Shown here one piece after another: positions 51,854 to 60,592 of a stretch of 64,000 nt of DNA. The notes below the pieces were generated by a model, which worked only from the letters and a program-made list of their open reading frames with translations, searched no databases and had not been told where the DNA came from. Made by a program: the position numbers and the translations under genes. This DNA comes from Bacteroidales bacterium (GTDB taxonomy: Bacteria > Bacteroidota > Bacteroidia > Bacteroidales > UBA932), in the NCBI GenBank assembly GCA_017398335.1, contig JAFQGK010000014.1, forward strand, positions 1 to 64,000, in the 5' to 3' direction. Each line of letters starts with the position of its first letter. Position 1 is the stretch's first letter.

Positions 51854-53188
51854 ATGTCAAGAATCGTCGTTTTAGGTGGAGGAGAAAGCGGAGTAGGATC
51901 TGCTGTTCTCGCAAAGGCAAAAGGTTATGATGTGTTTCTTTCTGATATGGGCAAGATATCCGAAGAATACGCATCTGTGCTTCAGGAATGGGATATCCCT
52001 TATGAGCAGGGCAGACATTCGGAAGACCTCATTCTGAATGCTGACGAAATCATCAAGAGCCCGGGCATTCCTTCTACAGCACCGATGGTAAGAAAGATTG
52101 CAGAAAAAGGGATAGGCATAATTTCGGAGATAGAATTCGCAGGCCGCTACGACTCTGCAAGGAAGATCTGCATAACAGGAAGCAACGGAAAGACCACTAC
52201 AACCTCTCTCATCTACCACCTTCTCAAGGAGGCGGGAATGAATGTAGGTCTCGGCGGTAACATAGGCAAAAGCTACGCCTACCAGGTCGCTACTGAAAAT
52301 TTCGACATCTATGTTCTGGAGCTCAGCAGTTTCCAACTGGACAATGTATATGATTTCAAGGCGGATATAGCGATAATAACCAACATTACGCCAGACCATC
52401 TGGACAGATATGACCACAAGATGGACAATTATGTAAGATCAAAGTTCCGCATCACACGCAACATGTCGAGCGACGACTGTTTCATCTTCTGCTCAGACGA
52501 CGAAATCACCATCAGGCATCTCGACCAGATCATAACGAAAGCACAGAAACTTCCGTTCACCCAGAAGAAGGAAGTGGAGCAGGGTGCATTCGTAAAGGAC
52601 GACAAGATGATCGTCCGCTACAAGGAACAGGAATGCGACATGTACCTCCAGGAGCTTGCTTTAGGCGGAAAGCACAACGTCTATAACTCTATGGCTGCAG
52701 CAATTGCAGCAAAGGTCATGGACATCGACAACAATGTCATACGTAACGGACTCGCGACATTCCAGGCTGTGGAGCACAGGCTTGAGAAAGTGCTGAGCAT
52801 CAAGGATGTACTGTATATCAATGATTCAAAGGCGACCAATGTAGACGCCGCATGGTATGCACTTGAGTGCCAGACCAGACCTGTGGTCTGGATTGTAGGC
52901 GGAACAGACAAAGGCAACGATTACGCAAGTCTGATTCCTCTTGCAAAGGAAAAGGTAAAGGCTATGATATGTATGGGACTCGACAATCATAAGTTCCATG
53001 AATCATTCGAGGGTGTCGTTCCGGAAATTCACGATGTGACATCAGCTGAGGCCGCAGTACAGCTGGCCAACAAGCTTGCTGTTTCAGGAGACTGCGTACT
53101 GCTCTCACCTTGCTGTGCAAGCTTTGACCTGTTCAAGAACTATGAAGACAGAGGAAGACAGTTCAAGGAGGCTGTCAGAAATCTTTAA
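51854..53188 (+). CDS. murD: UDP-MurNAc-L-Ala:D-Glu ligase
   Basis: A 444-residue Mur ligase adding D-glutamate. N-terminal Rossmann-like VVLGGGESGVGSAVLAKAKG, ATP loop ITGSNGKTTTTSLI, LELSSFQLD, EHRLEKVLSIKDVLYINDSKATN and LLSPCCASFDLFKNYEDRG. Standard dcw position before ftsW. Confidence 0.96.
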   Translation: MSRIVVLGGGESGVGSAVLAKAKGYDVFLSDMGKISEEYASVLQEWDIPYEQGRHSEDLILNADEIIKSPGIPSTAPMVRKIAEKGIGIISEIEFAGRYDSARKICITGSNGKTTTTSLIYHLLKEAGMNVGLGGNIGKSYAYQVATENFDIYVLELSSFQLDNVYDFKADIAIITNITPDHLDRYDHKMDNYVRSKFRITRNMSSDDCFIFCSDDEITIRHLDQIITKAQKLPFTQKKEVEQGAFVKDDKMIVRYKEQECDMYLQELALGGKHNVYNSMAAAIAAKVMDIDNNVIRNGLATFQAVEHRLEKVLSIKDVLYINDSKATNVDAAWYALECQTRPVVWIVGGTDKGNDYASLIPLAKEKVKAMICMGLDNHKFHESFEGVVPEIHDVTSAEAAVQLANKLAVSGDCVLLSPCCASFDLFKNYEDRGRQFKEAVRNL

Positions 53189-53192
53189 GGAT

Positions 53193-54608
53193 ATGGAGAA
53201 GACGGAGAATAGGGCTGTCAGGAAAGGATTATGGAATTTCATTGACAGGATAGAAGGAGACAAGGTAGTATGGGTGATCGTATTCCTGCTGCTTATGATC
53301 TCCTGGCTTGCCATATTCTCATCTACACCGCTTCTGGCTCTGGAGATGAAGACTGACCGTCTTAGCATCATGAAAGAGCAGATCATAATAACAGGACTGG
53401 GACTGGGAATCATCTTCGCATTGTACAGCATACGCAAGATCGGTATATTACGGTGGTTCTCACAACTGGGATTCGGACTGTCCTTCGTCCTGCTGCTTAT
53501 TCTGGACACGCATGCTGATTTAAAATTCATCAAGGCTGAAAACATAAACGATGCATGGAGGACACTCAGTCTGTTCGGCAAAGTCCAGTTCCATGTGTTC
53601 GAAGTAGTCAAGGTTGCGATGATCATGTACCTTTCATGGGCTATCCATGAATACAGATGCGACATCAAGGAAGGCAAGCGCAGCAAGCATCTCAAACTTG
53701 CCAACAGGCTGGCACAGAACAAGAACCTTGACTTTCTGGCAAAACCTTTCTGGAAGAAGGTGATGTACATATACTTTCCGCTTCTGAGCATCACCGGCAT
53801 GGTCATGTACGGAAGTAACTCCAGCGCACTCATAGTAGGAGGAGTAATGCTGGCGACCCTCGCTGTAGGAGGTCTGGAAATGAAGGAGGTCTGGATAGGT
53901 ATAATCAGCGTGGCAGCCATTGCAGGACTTGCTTACGGCACCTACAAGCTGAGCGACGGACGTATATTGAAGAGCCGCTTCGAGACCCTGGAATCACGTC
54001 TGACCATGAACACCGATCCGACCCAGCTCCTTGATCCGGAACTCAGGAAAGACAAGGAAGCATATCAGAAGAAACTTGACAAGCTCAGGCAGCCGAATGC
54101 TGCAATGATCGCAGTGCATGAAGGAGGACTAATCGGCAAAGGTCCGGGAGGAAGTACCCAGAAATATATTGTTCCCGTGATGTTCGGAGACTATATGTTC
54201 AGCTTCCTTCTGGAAGAATATGGATTGTGGGGAGGAATAATCATCATAATATTATACGTCAGTCTGCTGGCACGAGGGTCATGGATAGCACGACTGTGCG
54301 ACAGCGATTTTGCGAAGACGGCTGTCGGAGGACTCACGCTTCTCATTTCGGCCCAGGCTTTTCTGCATATGTACATCAACGTCGGTCTGGGACCGCTGAC
54401 AGGTCAGACACTGCCTCTGGTAAGCCATGGCAACAGTTCATTTCTTTCCTTCTGCGTCGCTTTTGGAGTGATACTCTCGATCAGCCGCATGGCCAATAAC
54501 AAGATACGTGAGGAGGAAGCAGCAGCAGAGCCGATATATAAGAAAGATGACATTCAGAGCAGCATGGACGTGCTCGAACAGATAGATAACGACGAATTCA
54601 ATTTTTAG
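53193..54608 (+). CDS. ftsW: Septal peptidoglycan polymerase FtsW (SEDS family)
   Basis: A 471-residue SEDS protein with about ten membrane helices. DKVVWVIVFLLLMISWLAIFSST begins helix 1. The catalytic Asp region and the loop with AVHEGGLIGKGPGGSTQKYIVP and LPLVSHGNSSFLSFCVAFG are typical. It polymerises glycan strands with the PBP encoded upstream. The frame is open back to 53076 inside murD; ATG 53193 is 4 nt after the murD stop. Residues about 180-215 carry a cytosolic insert. Confidence 0.94.
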   Translation: MEKTENRAVRKGLWNFIDRIEGDKVVWVIVFLLLMISWLAIFSSTPLLALEMKTDRLSIMKEQIIITGLGLGIIFALYSIRKIGILRWFSQLGFGLSFVLLLILDTHADLKFIKAENINDAWRTLSLFGKVQFHVFEVVKVAMIMYLSWAIHEYRCDIKEGKRSKHLKLANRLAQNKNLDFLAKPFWKKVMYIYFPLLSITGMVMYGSNSSALIVGGVMLATLAVGGLEMKEVWIGIISVAAIAGLAYGTYKLSDGRILKSRFETLESRLTMNTDPTQLLDPELRKDKEAYQKKLDKLRQPNAAMIAVHEGGLIGKGPGGSTQKYIVPVMFGDYMFSFLLEEYGLWGGIIIIILYVSLLARGSWIARLCDSDFAKTAVGGLTLLISAQAFLHMYINVGLGPLTGQTLPLVSHGNSSFLSFCVAFGVILSISRMANNKIREEEAAAEPIYKKDDIQSSMDVLEQIDNDEFNF

Positions 54609-54619
54609 GAGGACCTGAG

Positions 54620-55774
54620 ATGGAATACAGAAGACTGAGGGTGATAATAAGCGGAGGTGGCACAGGAGGACATATTTTTCCTGCCCTGTCGATTGCTGAC
54701 AAGCTGAAGGAACTGAATCCTGAAACTGAAATTCTTTTCGTCGGAGCACAGGGAAGGATGGAGATGGAAAAGGTTCCCGCTGCAGGTTATGAAATCATCG
54801 GGCTGCCGGTTGCCGGGCTTCAGAGGAAGCTCACGCTATCAAATCTATCCCTTCCGTTCAAGGTGCTGAAAAGCATAAGGATGGCAAAGAAACTGATCAG
54901 GGAGTTCAGCCCTGACATAGCAGTCGGAGTCGGAGGATATGCAAGCGCCCCTCTCCTATGGGCTGCAGGAAGACTCGGCATCCCTACCCTGATTCAGGAA
55001 CAGAACGGCTATGCCGGACTCACAAACAAGATCGTAGGCAAGAAGGCAAAGAGCATATGCGTAGCATATGACGGAATGGAAAGATTTTTCCCTGCCGACA
55101 GAATCGTATTTTCCGGCAATCCGATAAGGAAGGAAATCGTACCTGCGACAGAAGCCATGAAAAAGGAAGCCATGGAATTCTACGGACTCGACCCTGAAAG
55201 AAAGCATATATTCATTGTAGGAGGCAGCCTTGGAAGCGGTACACTGAACAATGCAATGAAGAAATGGATCTCAGACGGATGTCCTGGTGGAGAAGGAGTG
55301 GAAGTGATATGGCAGTGCGGAAAATACTATAAAGCTTCTGTCGATGCATTTATGGAGAAGGCGAAGACCGAAGGAACCGGTGGAGAGAGTCTGAAGTACA
55401 TACATCATTCGGATTTCATCCAGAGAATGGACCTGGCATACGCATCCGCTGACGTAGTGATATCGCGCTCAGGAGCAAGTTCCGTATCGGAACTTTGCGC
55501 AGCCCATAAAGCCACCATATTTGTACCGTCTCCGAATGTAGCGGAGGACCATCAGACACATAATGCCATGGCCCTTGTCAGCAAGGACGCGGCTATGATG
55601 ATCAGGGATGCGGAAGCAGCGGAGAAATTGCTGCCGACGGCATGTTCACTGATAGAAGACAGCGGGAAAATAGCTCTATTGGAAAAGAATATCGCAACTC
55701 TGGCAAAAACAGAGGCGGCAATGACTATTGCTGATGAAGTCTACAGAGTCGCAAACATGAAAAAAAGCAGATAA
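54620..55774 (+). CDS. murG: UDP-GlcNAc:lipid I GlcNAc transferase
   Basis: A GT28 glycosyltransferase of 384 residues that makes lipid II. N-terminal VIISGGGTGGHIFPALSIADKL, GVGGYASAPLLWAAG, LIQEQNGYAGLTNK, IVGGSLGSGTLNNAM, and the donor-site SRSGASSVSELCAAHKATIFVPSPNVAEDHQTHNA. AGGAGG at 54607-54612 precedes the ATG by 7 nt, one of three strong Shine-Dalgarno sequences in this operon. Its stop overlaps the murC start by 1 nt (TAATG). Confidence 0.96.
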   Translation: MEYRRLRVIISGGGTGGHIFPALSIADKLKELNPETEILFVGAQGRMEMEKVPAAGYEIIGLPVAGLQRKLTLSNLSLPFKVLKSIRMAKKLIREFSPDIAVGVGGYASAPLLWAAGRLGIPTLIQEQNGYAGLTNKIVGKKAKSICVAYDGMERFFPADRIVFSGNPIRKEIVPATEAMKKEAMEFYGLDPERKHIFIVGGSLGSGTLNNAMKKWISDGCPGGEGVEVIWQCGKYYKASVDAFMEKAKTEGTGGESLKYIHHSDFIQRMDLAYASADVVISRSGASSVSELCAAHKATIFVPSPNVAEDHQTHNAMALVSKDAAMMIRDAEAAEKLLPTACSLIEDSGKIALLEKNIATLAKTEAAMTIADEVYRVANMKKSR

Positions 55775-57120
55775 TGAGCGAATACAGGAACATATATTTC
55801 ATTGGAATCGGCGGCATCGGCATGAGCGCCATAGCAAGATATTACAATGCAAAGGGCTATGCTGTAAGCGGTTACGACAAGACTCCTTCCCCACTGACAG
55901 AAGCACTCGAATCAGAAGGCATAGCTGTCCACTATGAGGACAACTGCTCGTATATTCCTGAAAACGTAGAGGATACTCTGGTCGTATATACACCTGCTAT
56001 CCCTGCAGATATGGGTGAACTCGTGTATGTCCGCGAGAAAGGATACAGAGTCATCAAACGCTCGAGGATGCTTGGCGAGATTGCAGCAGGACAACGCTGC
56101 ATGGCAGTTGCCGGCACTCATGGAAAGACAACGACAAGCACACTCACCAGCCATATTTTCACCGCATCAGGCGAAGGATGCTCAGCTTTTCTGGGAGGTA
56201 TTTCGAAGAATTATGACAGCAATCTTCTGATCAGCGGCAATGACGTCATAGTAGCTGAGGCTGACGAATTCGACCGCTCCTTCCTCCAGCTGTTCCCTGA
56301 AATTGCAGTCATTACATCAATGGATGCGGACCATCTTGACATCTATGGCGATGAAGCGCATATACGCGAAGCTTTCAAGGCTTTTGCTTCACAGGTAAGC
56401 GGAACTGTCATAGCAAAATACGGACTTGACATAACTCCGGCAGACACCAAGGCAGGAATCCTGACATATTCTTTCGGTGATGCAGGAGCTGATTTCCACG
56501 CAGAGGCAGTCGGCACTGAAGGAAGATTCAACCTCCACTATCCGGGAGGGGTGATTGAAGACTGTATCGTCGGCATTCCCGGCTGGGTGAATATCGAAAA
56601 CGCAGTAGCAGCTTCGGCAATTGCCCTCACATATGGCATCGAGCCTCAGAAGATAAAGGAAGCACTGGCGACATTCTCCGGCGTAAAGAGAAGATTCGAC
56701 CTGCGTGTAAGAAAGCCGGGCTGCGTGTATATCGACGATTACGCACACCATCCTGAGGAAATCGGAGCTGCACTCAGTTCCATAAGAAAGGCATATCCCG
56801 GAATGAAGCTTACCGCAGCTTTTCAGCCGCATCTTTACACGAGGACAAGAGATTTCGCTGAAGAATTTGCAGAAGCATTGAGTAATGTCGACAAGCTGAT
56901 ACTTCTTGAAATATATCCTGCCCGTGAAGAACCGATTCCGGGAGTGACATCCGAGATAATATTCAAGAACGTGACTGCTCCGGAAAAAGTGCTTCTGAAA
57001 AGAGCGGAATTCATGGAATATATGAAAAATGAAGAGGTGGAACTTTTTGTAACCCTCGGAGCAGGAGATATTGACCGTTTTGTAGGACCTATCGCAGAAA
57101 TGCTTGAAAACAGAAAATGA
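55774..57120 (+). CDS. murC: UDP-MurNAc:L-alanine ligase
   Basis: It adds the first stem amino acid. 448 residues with YFIGIGGIGMSAIARYY, ATP loop VAGTHGKTTTSTL, EADEFDRSFLQL, the ligase block VYIDDYAHHPEEIGAAL and FQPHLYTRTRDF. Overlaps murG by 1 nt and ftsQ by 4 nt. Confidence 0.96.
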   Translation: MSEYRNIYFIGIGGIGMSAIARYYNAKGYAVSGYDKTPSPLTEALESEGIAVHYEDNCSYIPENVEDTLVVYTPAIPADMGELVYVREKGYRVIKRSRMLGEIAAGQRCMAVAGTHGKTTTSTLTSHIFTASGEGCSAFLGGISKNYDSNLLISGNDVIVAEADEFDRSFLQLFPEIAVITSMDADHLDIYGDEAHIREAFKAFASQVSGTVIAKYGLDITPADTKAGILTYSFGDAGADFHAEAVGTEGRFNLHYPGGVIEDCIVGIPGWVNIENAVAASAIALTYGIEPQKIKEALATFSGVKRRFDLRVRKPGCVYIDDYAHHPEEIGAALSSIRKAYPGMKLTAAFQPHLYTRTRDFAEEFAEALSNVDKLILLEIYPAREEPIPGVTSEIIFKNVTAPEKVLLKRAEFMEYMKNEEVELFVTLGAGDIDRFVGPIAEMLENRK

Positions 57121-57860
57121 GCAGAAGCGTCAGAAATATAATCATAGTTATCTGTGCCGTCGCGGTTGCAGCATGTATGACAGCTGCATATTTCGCCGGA
57201 AAATCCTCACGCAAGCCATTGGTCTGCAAAGGTCTGAATGTGGTCATCGCAGACAGCACCTGCAACAGCTTCGTCAGCAAGGACGATGTAAGGAAATTCC
57301 TCGACAAGGAATACGGAACCTATATGGATGTTCTTCTTGACAGTCTGGATCTTGACCGTATGGAAAAGGTTCTGGAAGCCAGATCCGCCATCAACAAGAC
57401 TGAAGCCTATGTCACTAAAGACTGCATTCTTAACATTAGGGTGACACAGAGAAGACCGGCTGTAAGATTTCAGGGACCTGGATGGGGCTATTATGCCGAT
57501 GCGGAAGGAAGGACTTTTCCTCTCCAGAGCAGTTACGCATCCTATGTTCCCGTCGTGGACGGCCATATCCCACCAATGACCGACAGCATCAGGATTGTGA
57601 AGACAACTGCTATGGTCAATTTCCTGGAAAGCAGCGAGTTGTGGAAAGAAAAATTCGTACAGATAACCATCGGAAGCAAAGGAGACATAACCCTGATCCC
57701 TCGCGAGGGGAAGGAAAGGTTCATAATAGGACAACCTTCAGGAATCGAGGAGAAGGCGAAGAAGATGGAAATGTATTATACTCACATAGTCCCTGCAAAA
57801 GGAGACGGACATTACAGAACAGTGGACCTTAGATTTGATGGTCAGATAGTTTGCAGATAA
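57117..57860 (+). CDS. ftsQ: FtsQ-like division protein
   Basis: A 247-residue bitopic protein with an N-terminal membrane helix (IIIVICAVAVAACMTAAYF) and a periplasmic POTRA-like and beta domain (STCNSFVSKDDVRKFLDKEYG; CILNIRVTQRRPAVRF). Position between murC and ftsA supports FtsQ; Bacteroidota versions are weakly conserved. Overlaps murC (ATGA); ftsA follows after 10 nt. Confidence 0.85.
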   Translation: MSRSVRNIIIVICAVAVAACMTAAYFAGKSSRKPLVCKGLNVVIADSTCNSFVSKDDVRKFLDKEYGTYMDVLLDSLDLDRMEKVLEARSAINKTEAYVTKDCILNIRVTQRRPAVRFQGPGWGYYADAEGRTFPLQSSYASYVPVVDGHIPPMTDSIRIVKTTAMVNFLESSELWKEKFVQITIGSKGDITLIPREGKERFIIGQPSGIEEKAKKMEMYYTHIVPAKGDGHYRTVDLRFDGQIVCR

Positions 57861-57870
57861 AACAAATAAT

Positions 57871-59292
57871 ATGGATACAATAGATAAACACATCGTCGCG
57901 ATCGACCTCGGTACATCCAAGATTGCCCTGACCGTTGCCAAGGTAGAGGGGAACGATGTCCAGATAGTATACTACAGGGAGACCCCTTCTGCAGGAATAA
58001 GATACAGCAGCGTATTCAACGTCAAGAACGTTACAGAAGCGCTTGCATCCGCAATTTCCCAGGCCGAGGACGAACTTAACATCAAGATTACTCAGGCTGT
58101 GGTCGGCATGCCAAAATATCCTGTCAGAAAAGTCAATGCGAACGCCGAAATTGACGGAAGAGGAGAGGACACCGACATCACTGAAGAAGATATCGATGCA
58201 TTGAAGAGCTTCGCACAGGATTCATATCCTCTTGAGGATGTGGAGAAGGAGGCTATCTTCGGAGCTGTCGCACAGTCTTTCTCCGATGGGGAGAATTTCC
58301 AGATCATCGAGCAGGACATCGTCGGCATGACCAGCGATGTGCTTGAGGGCAACTTCAAGATCTTCATCGGCAAGAAGAGCGACCTGAGCAAGATAGATCA
58401 GGTGATGAACAGATGCGGTGTGGCAGCAATCCATAAGTTCTTCACTGCCGACACCACTGCAAAGGCTGTCCTTAACAGTTCCGAGATGGAGAATGGTGTG
58501 GCCCTCGTTGACTTCGGTGCAGGATGTACATCGGTCTCTATCTATCACGGCAACATAATGCGTCATTATGCGTCAATCCCTTTCGGGGGAAAGAACATCA
58601 CCGATGACATCAAGAGCGAGGCTCAGATCAGCGCCAGACTTGCTGAAAACATCAAGCTTGCATTCGGTGCCTGCATGCCGGACAAGCTTCAGAGTCTCAG
58701 CGAAAAGGTAATACAGATCCGCAGCAACTGTTCAGAGGGTGACAAGAGTATCTCTGTGAAATATCTTTCGGAGATCATTACAGCAAGAGTGGAGGAGATC
58801 ATGATGGCCGTCCTCTACGAGATTGAGAACAGCGGATTCGCAGATATGCTCAGGAGCGGCATCGTCATTACCGGTGGTGTTGCCCAGTGCGCGAACATCT
58901 GCAACTTCATTAACGACATTTCAGGATACAAGGTCAGGACAGGCTACCCTAAACATCTTTTCTCACATCAGGGCTGTGAAGGTCTGACAGACACTACAGC
59001 ATCGACTTCCATAGGTCTTCTTCTGGCAGCCAAGAATACTGCAAACGTCAACTGCATAATTGCAAACGAGGATCCGGCCGAAACAGAGACAACGGTGACC
59101 GTAGAGACTGCGGATCCTGATGACGATAAGGAAAGAGACCTTTGGGGAAATGTGGTGGAGACTCCGGTAGAGCCTGTGAATCCGAAACCAAAGGCTCAGA
59201 AAGTTGATCCTGAGAAGAAGCCTGCCAAAACACCTAAATGGAAAGAATGGGTTGACGACCTGTTCAATAGTATGAATGACGACAACGTATAA
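57871..59292 (+). CDS. ftsA: Cell division protein FtsA
   Basis: A 473-residue actin-like protein that tethers FtsZ to the membrane: HIVAIDLGTSKIALTVAK, 1C domain QAVVGMPKYPVRKVNANAEI, VALVDFGAGCTSVSIY, GIVITGGVAQCANI. A Pro/Lys-rich linker is followed by the C-terminal amphipathic helix KWKEWVDDLFNSMN, the membrane-targeting sequence. Confidence 0.95.
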   Translation: MDTIDKHIVAIDLGTSKIALTVAKVEGNDVQIVYYRETPSAGIRYSSVFNVKNVTEALASAISQAEDELNIKITQAVVGMPKYPVRKVNANAEIDGRGEDTDITEEDIDALKSFAQDSYPLEDVEKEAIFGAVAQSFSDGENFQIIEQDIVGMTSDVLEGNFKIFIGKKSDLSKIDQVMNRCGVAAIHKFFTADTTAKAVLNSSEMENGVALVDFGAGCTSVSIYHGNIMRHYASIPFGGKNITDDIKSEAQISARLAENIKLAFGACMPDKLQSLSEKVIQIRSNCSEGDKSISVKYLSEIITARVEEIMMAVLYEIENSGFADMLRSGIVITGGVAQCANICNFINDISGYKVRTGYPKHLFSHQGCEGLTDTTASTSIGLLLAAKNTANVNCIIANEDPAETETTVTVETADPDDDKERDLWGNVVETPVEPVNPKPKAQKVDPEKKPAKTPKWKEWVDDLFNSMNDDNV

Positions 59293-59303
59293 ATCTGACG
59301 AAA

Positions 59304-60551
59304 ATGGAAATGCTTGATATAACACCAGTAAACTGGATATCACCGGACTCTATCATCAAGGTTATCGGTGTCGGTGGCGGAGGATGCAATGCTGTGAACT
59401 ATATGTACCGGCAGAACATCGAAGGCTGCACATTCATTGTATGCAACACTGACGCACAAGCCCTCAACAAATGTGACGTCCCTATCAAGATACAGCTTGG
59501 CGAAGGTCTCGGAGCAGGAACCAATCCTACAGAAGGCCGCAATGCTGCACTTAATTCCCAGGATGAGATTGCGGAAAAGGTTCTTGACGAGAAGACGGAA
59601 ATGCTGTTCATCACTGCGGGAATGGGTGGTGGTACCGGAACCGGTGCTGCTCCTGTGATCGCTTCAATGGCAAAGAAGAAAGGTATCCTCACAGTTGGCG
59701 TCGTTACCATCCCGTTCAGGAACCAGGGACCTGAGGCTATGTCAAAGGCTCTCGACGGAATCACGGAACTTGAGAAGAATGTGGATAGTCTTCTCATCAT
59801 CGACAACGAGAAACTATTCGAGGTCTATGGAGATCTCCTCATCCAGGAGGCTTTTCCGAAGGCCGACGAGGTTCTTGCTACAGCCGTGCGCGGCATAACT
59901 GAGATCATCAAGAAGAAGGGATATGTCAACGTCGATTTCAAGGATGTGAAGACGATGATGAAGAACAGCGGCTACGCCCTTATGGGATGCGGAAGCGGAA
60001 TTGGTGAGAACAGAATCGAAGATGCAGTAAAGAACGCTCTCGAGTCACCTCTCCTTAACGACTTCGATCTCAGAACAGCCAAGAATGTACTCATCAATGT
60101 GACTGTCGGCAATAACGAGAAGGGTCTCACAATGGCTCAGTATGGCAAGATCACCGACCTCATACAGAGCTACACCGGCAATGCGAACAACTTCAAGAGC
60201 GGTATCGTGTTCGATGACGACAAGGATTTCGGCGACAGGGTGAACATCACCGTAATCGTTACGGGAATCAATACCGTGATAATGGAGCCTCAGATAAATC
60301 TGGGTAACATCATCATAATTGACGAGAACTTTGAATATGTCAAGGATCCTATCGGTGGAGAGACCATCGACCTTCCGGAGGTAAGGACACAGAAAATCGG
60401 CTACAACAGCACCGCTATCAGAAAGAAGAACCTTTTTGAAGAAGGATCCAGACCGGCACTTCTGCTCGAAGAAGGCATGAGCAAGAGCGAGCTTGAGAAC
60501 ACTGCAGCTATAAGAAGAAAAGCTAATGGTTCCCCTAAGCGGGAGGAATAG
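59304..60551 (+). CDS. ftsZ: Cell division protein FtsZ
   Basis: A tubulin-like GTPase of 415 residues forming the Z ring. IKVIGVGGGGCNAVNYM, tubulin signature GMGGGTGTGAAPVIA near residue 108, T7-loop region NVDFKDVKTMMKNSGYALMG. The globular domain ends near 325; the linker is short and the tail reads LLLEEGMSKSELENTAAIRRKAN. Its ENTAAIRRK resembles the conserved C-terminal peptide (DIPAFLRK in E. coli), but the FLHDNVD-type end I know from Bacteroides FtsZ is absent. Last gene of the dcw operon. Confidence 0.95.
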   Translation: MEMLDITPVNWISPDSIIKVIGVGGGGCNAVNYMYRQNIEGCTFIVCNTDAQALNKCDVPIKIQLGEGLGAGTNPTEGRNAALNSQDEIAEKVLDEKTEMLFITAGMGGGTGTGAAPVIASMAKKKGILTVGVVTIPFRNQGPEAMSKALDGITELEKNVDSLLIIDNEKLFEVYGDLLIQEAFPKADEVLATAVRGITEIIKKKGYVNVDFKDVKTMMKNSGYALMGCGSGIGENRIEDAVKNALESPLLNDFDLRTAKNVLINVTVGNNEKGLTMAQYGKITDLIQSYTGNANNFKSGIVFDDDKDFGDRVNITVIVTGINTVIMEPQINLGNIIIIDENFEYVKDPIGGETIDLPEVRTQKIGYNSTAIRKKNLFEEGSRPALLLEEGMSKSELENTAAIRRKANGSPKREE

Positions 60552-60561
60552 GAATTTTTAC

Positions 60562-60569
60562 TATTTTTG
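60562..60569 (+). promoter_or_regulatory. -7 box of gltX
   Basis: TATTTTTG, 11 nt after the ftsZ stop and 24 nt before gltX. No clear -33 element; read-through from the dcw operon is also possible because no terminator lies between. Confidence 0.45.
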
Positions 60570-60592
60570 CGCGTTTATTTAAAGAAACTTAT

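Noticed and set aside
53105..53920. 271-codon frame antisense to ftsW
   Set aside because: Shadow of an unmistakable division gene with membrane-helix codon patterns.
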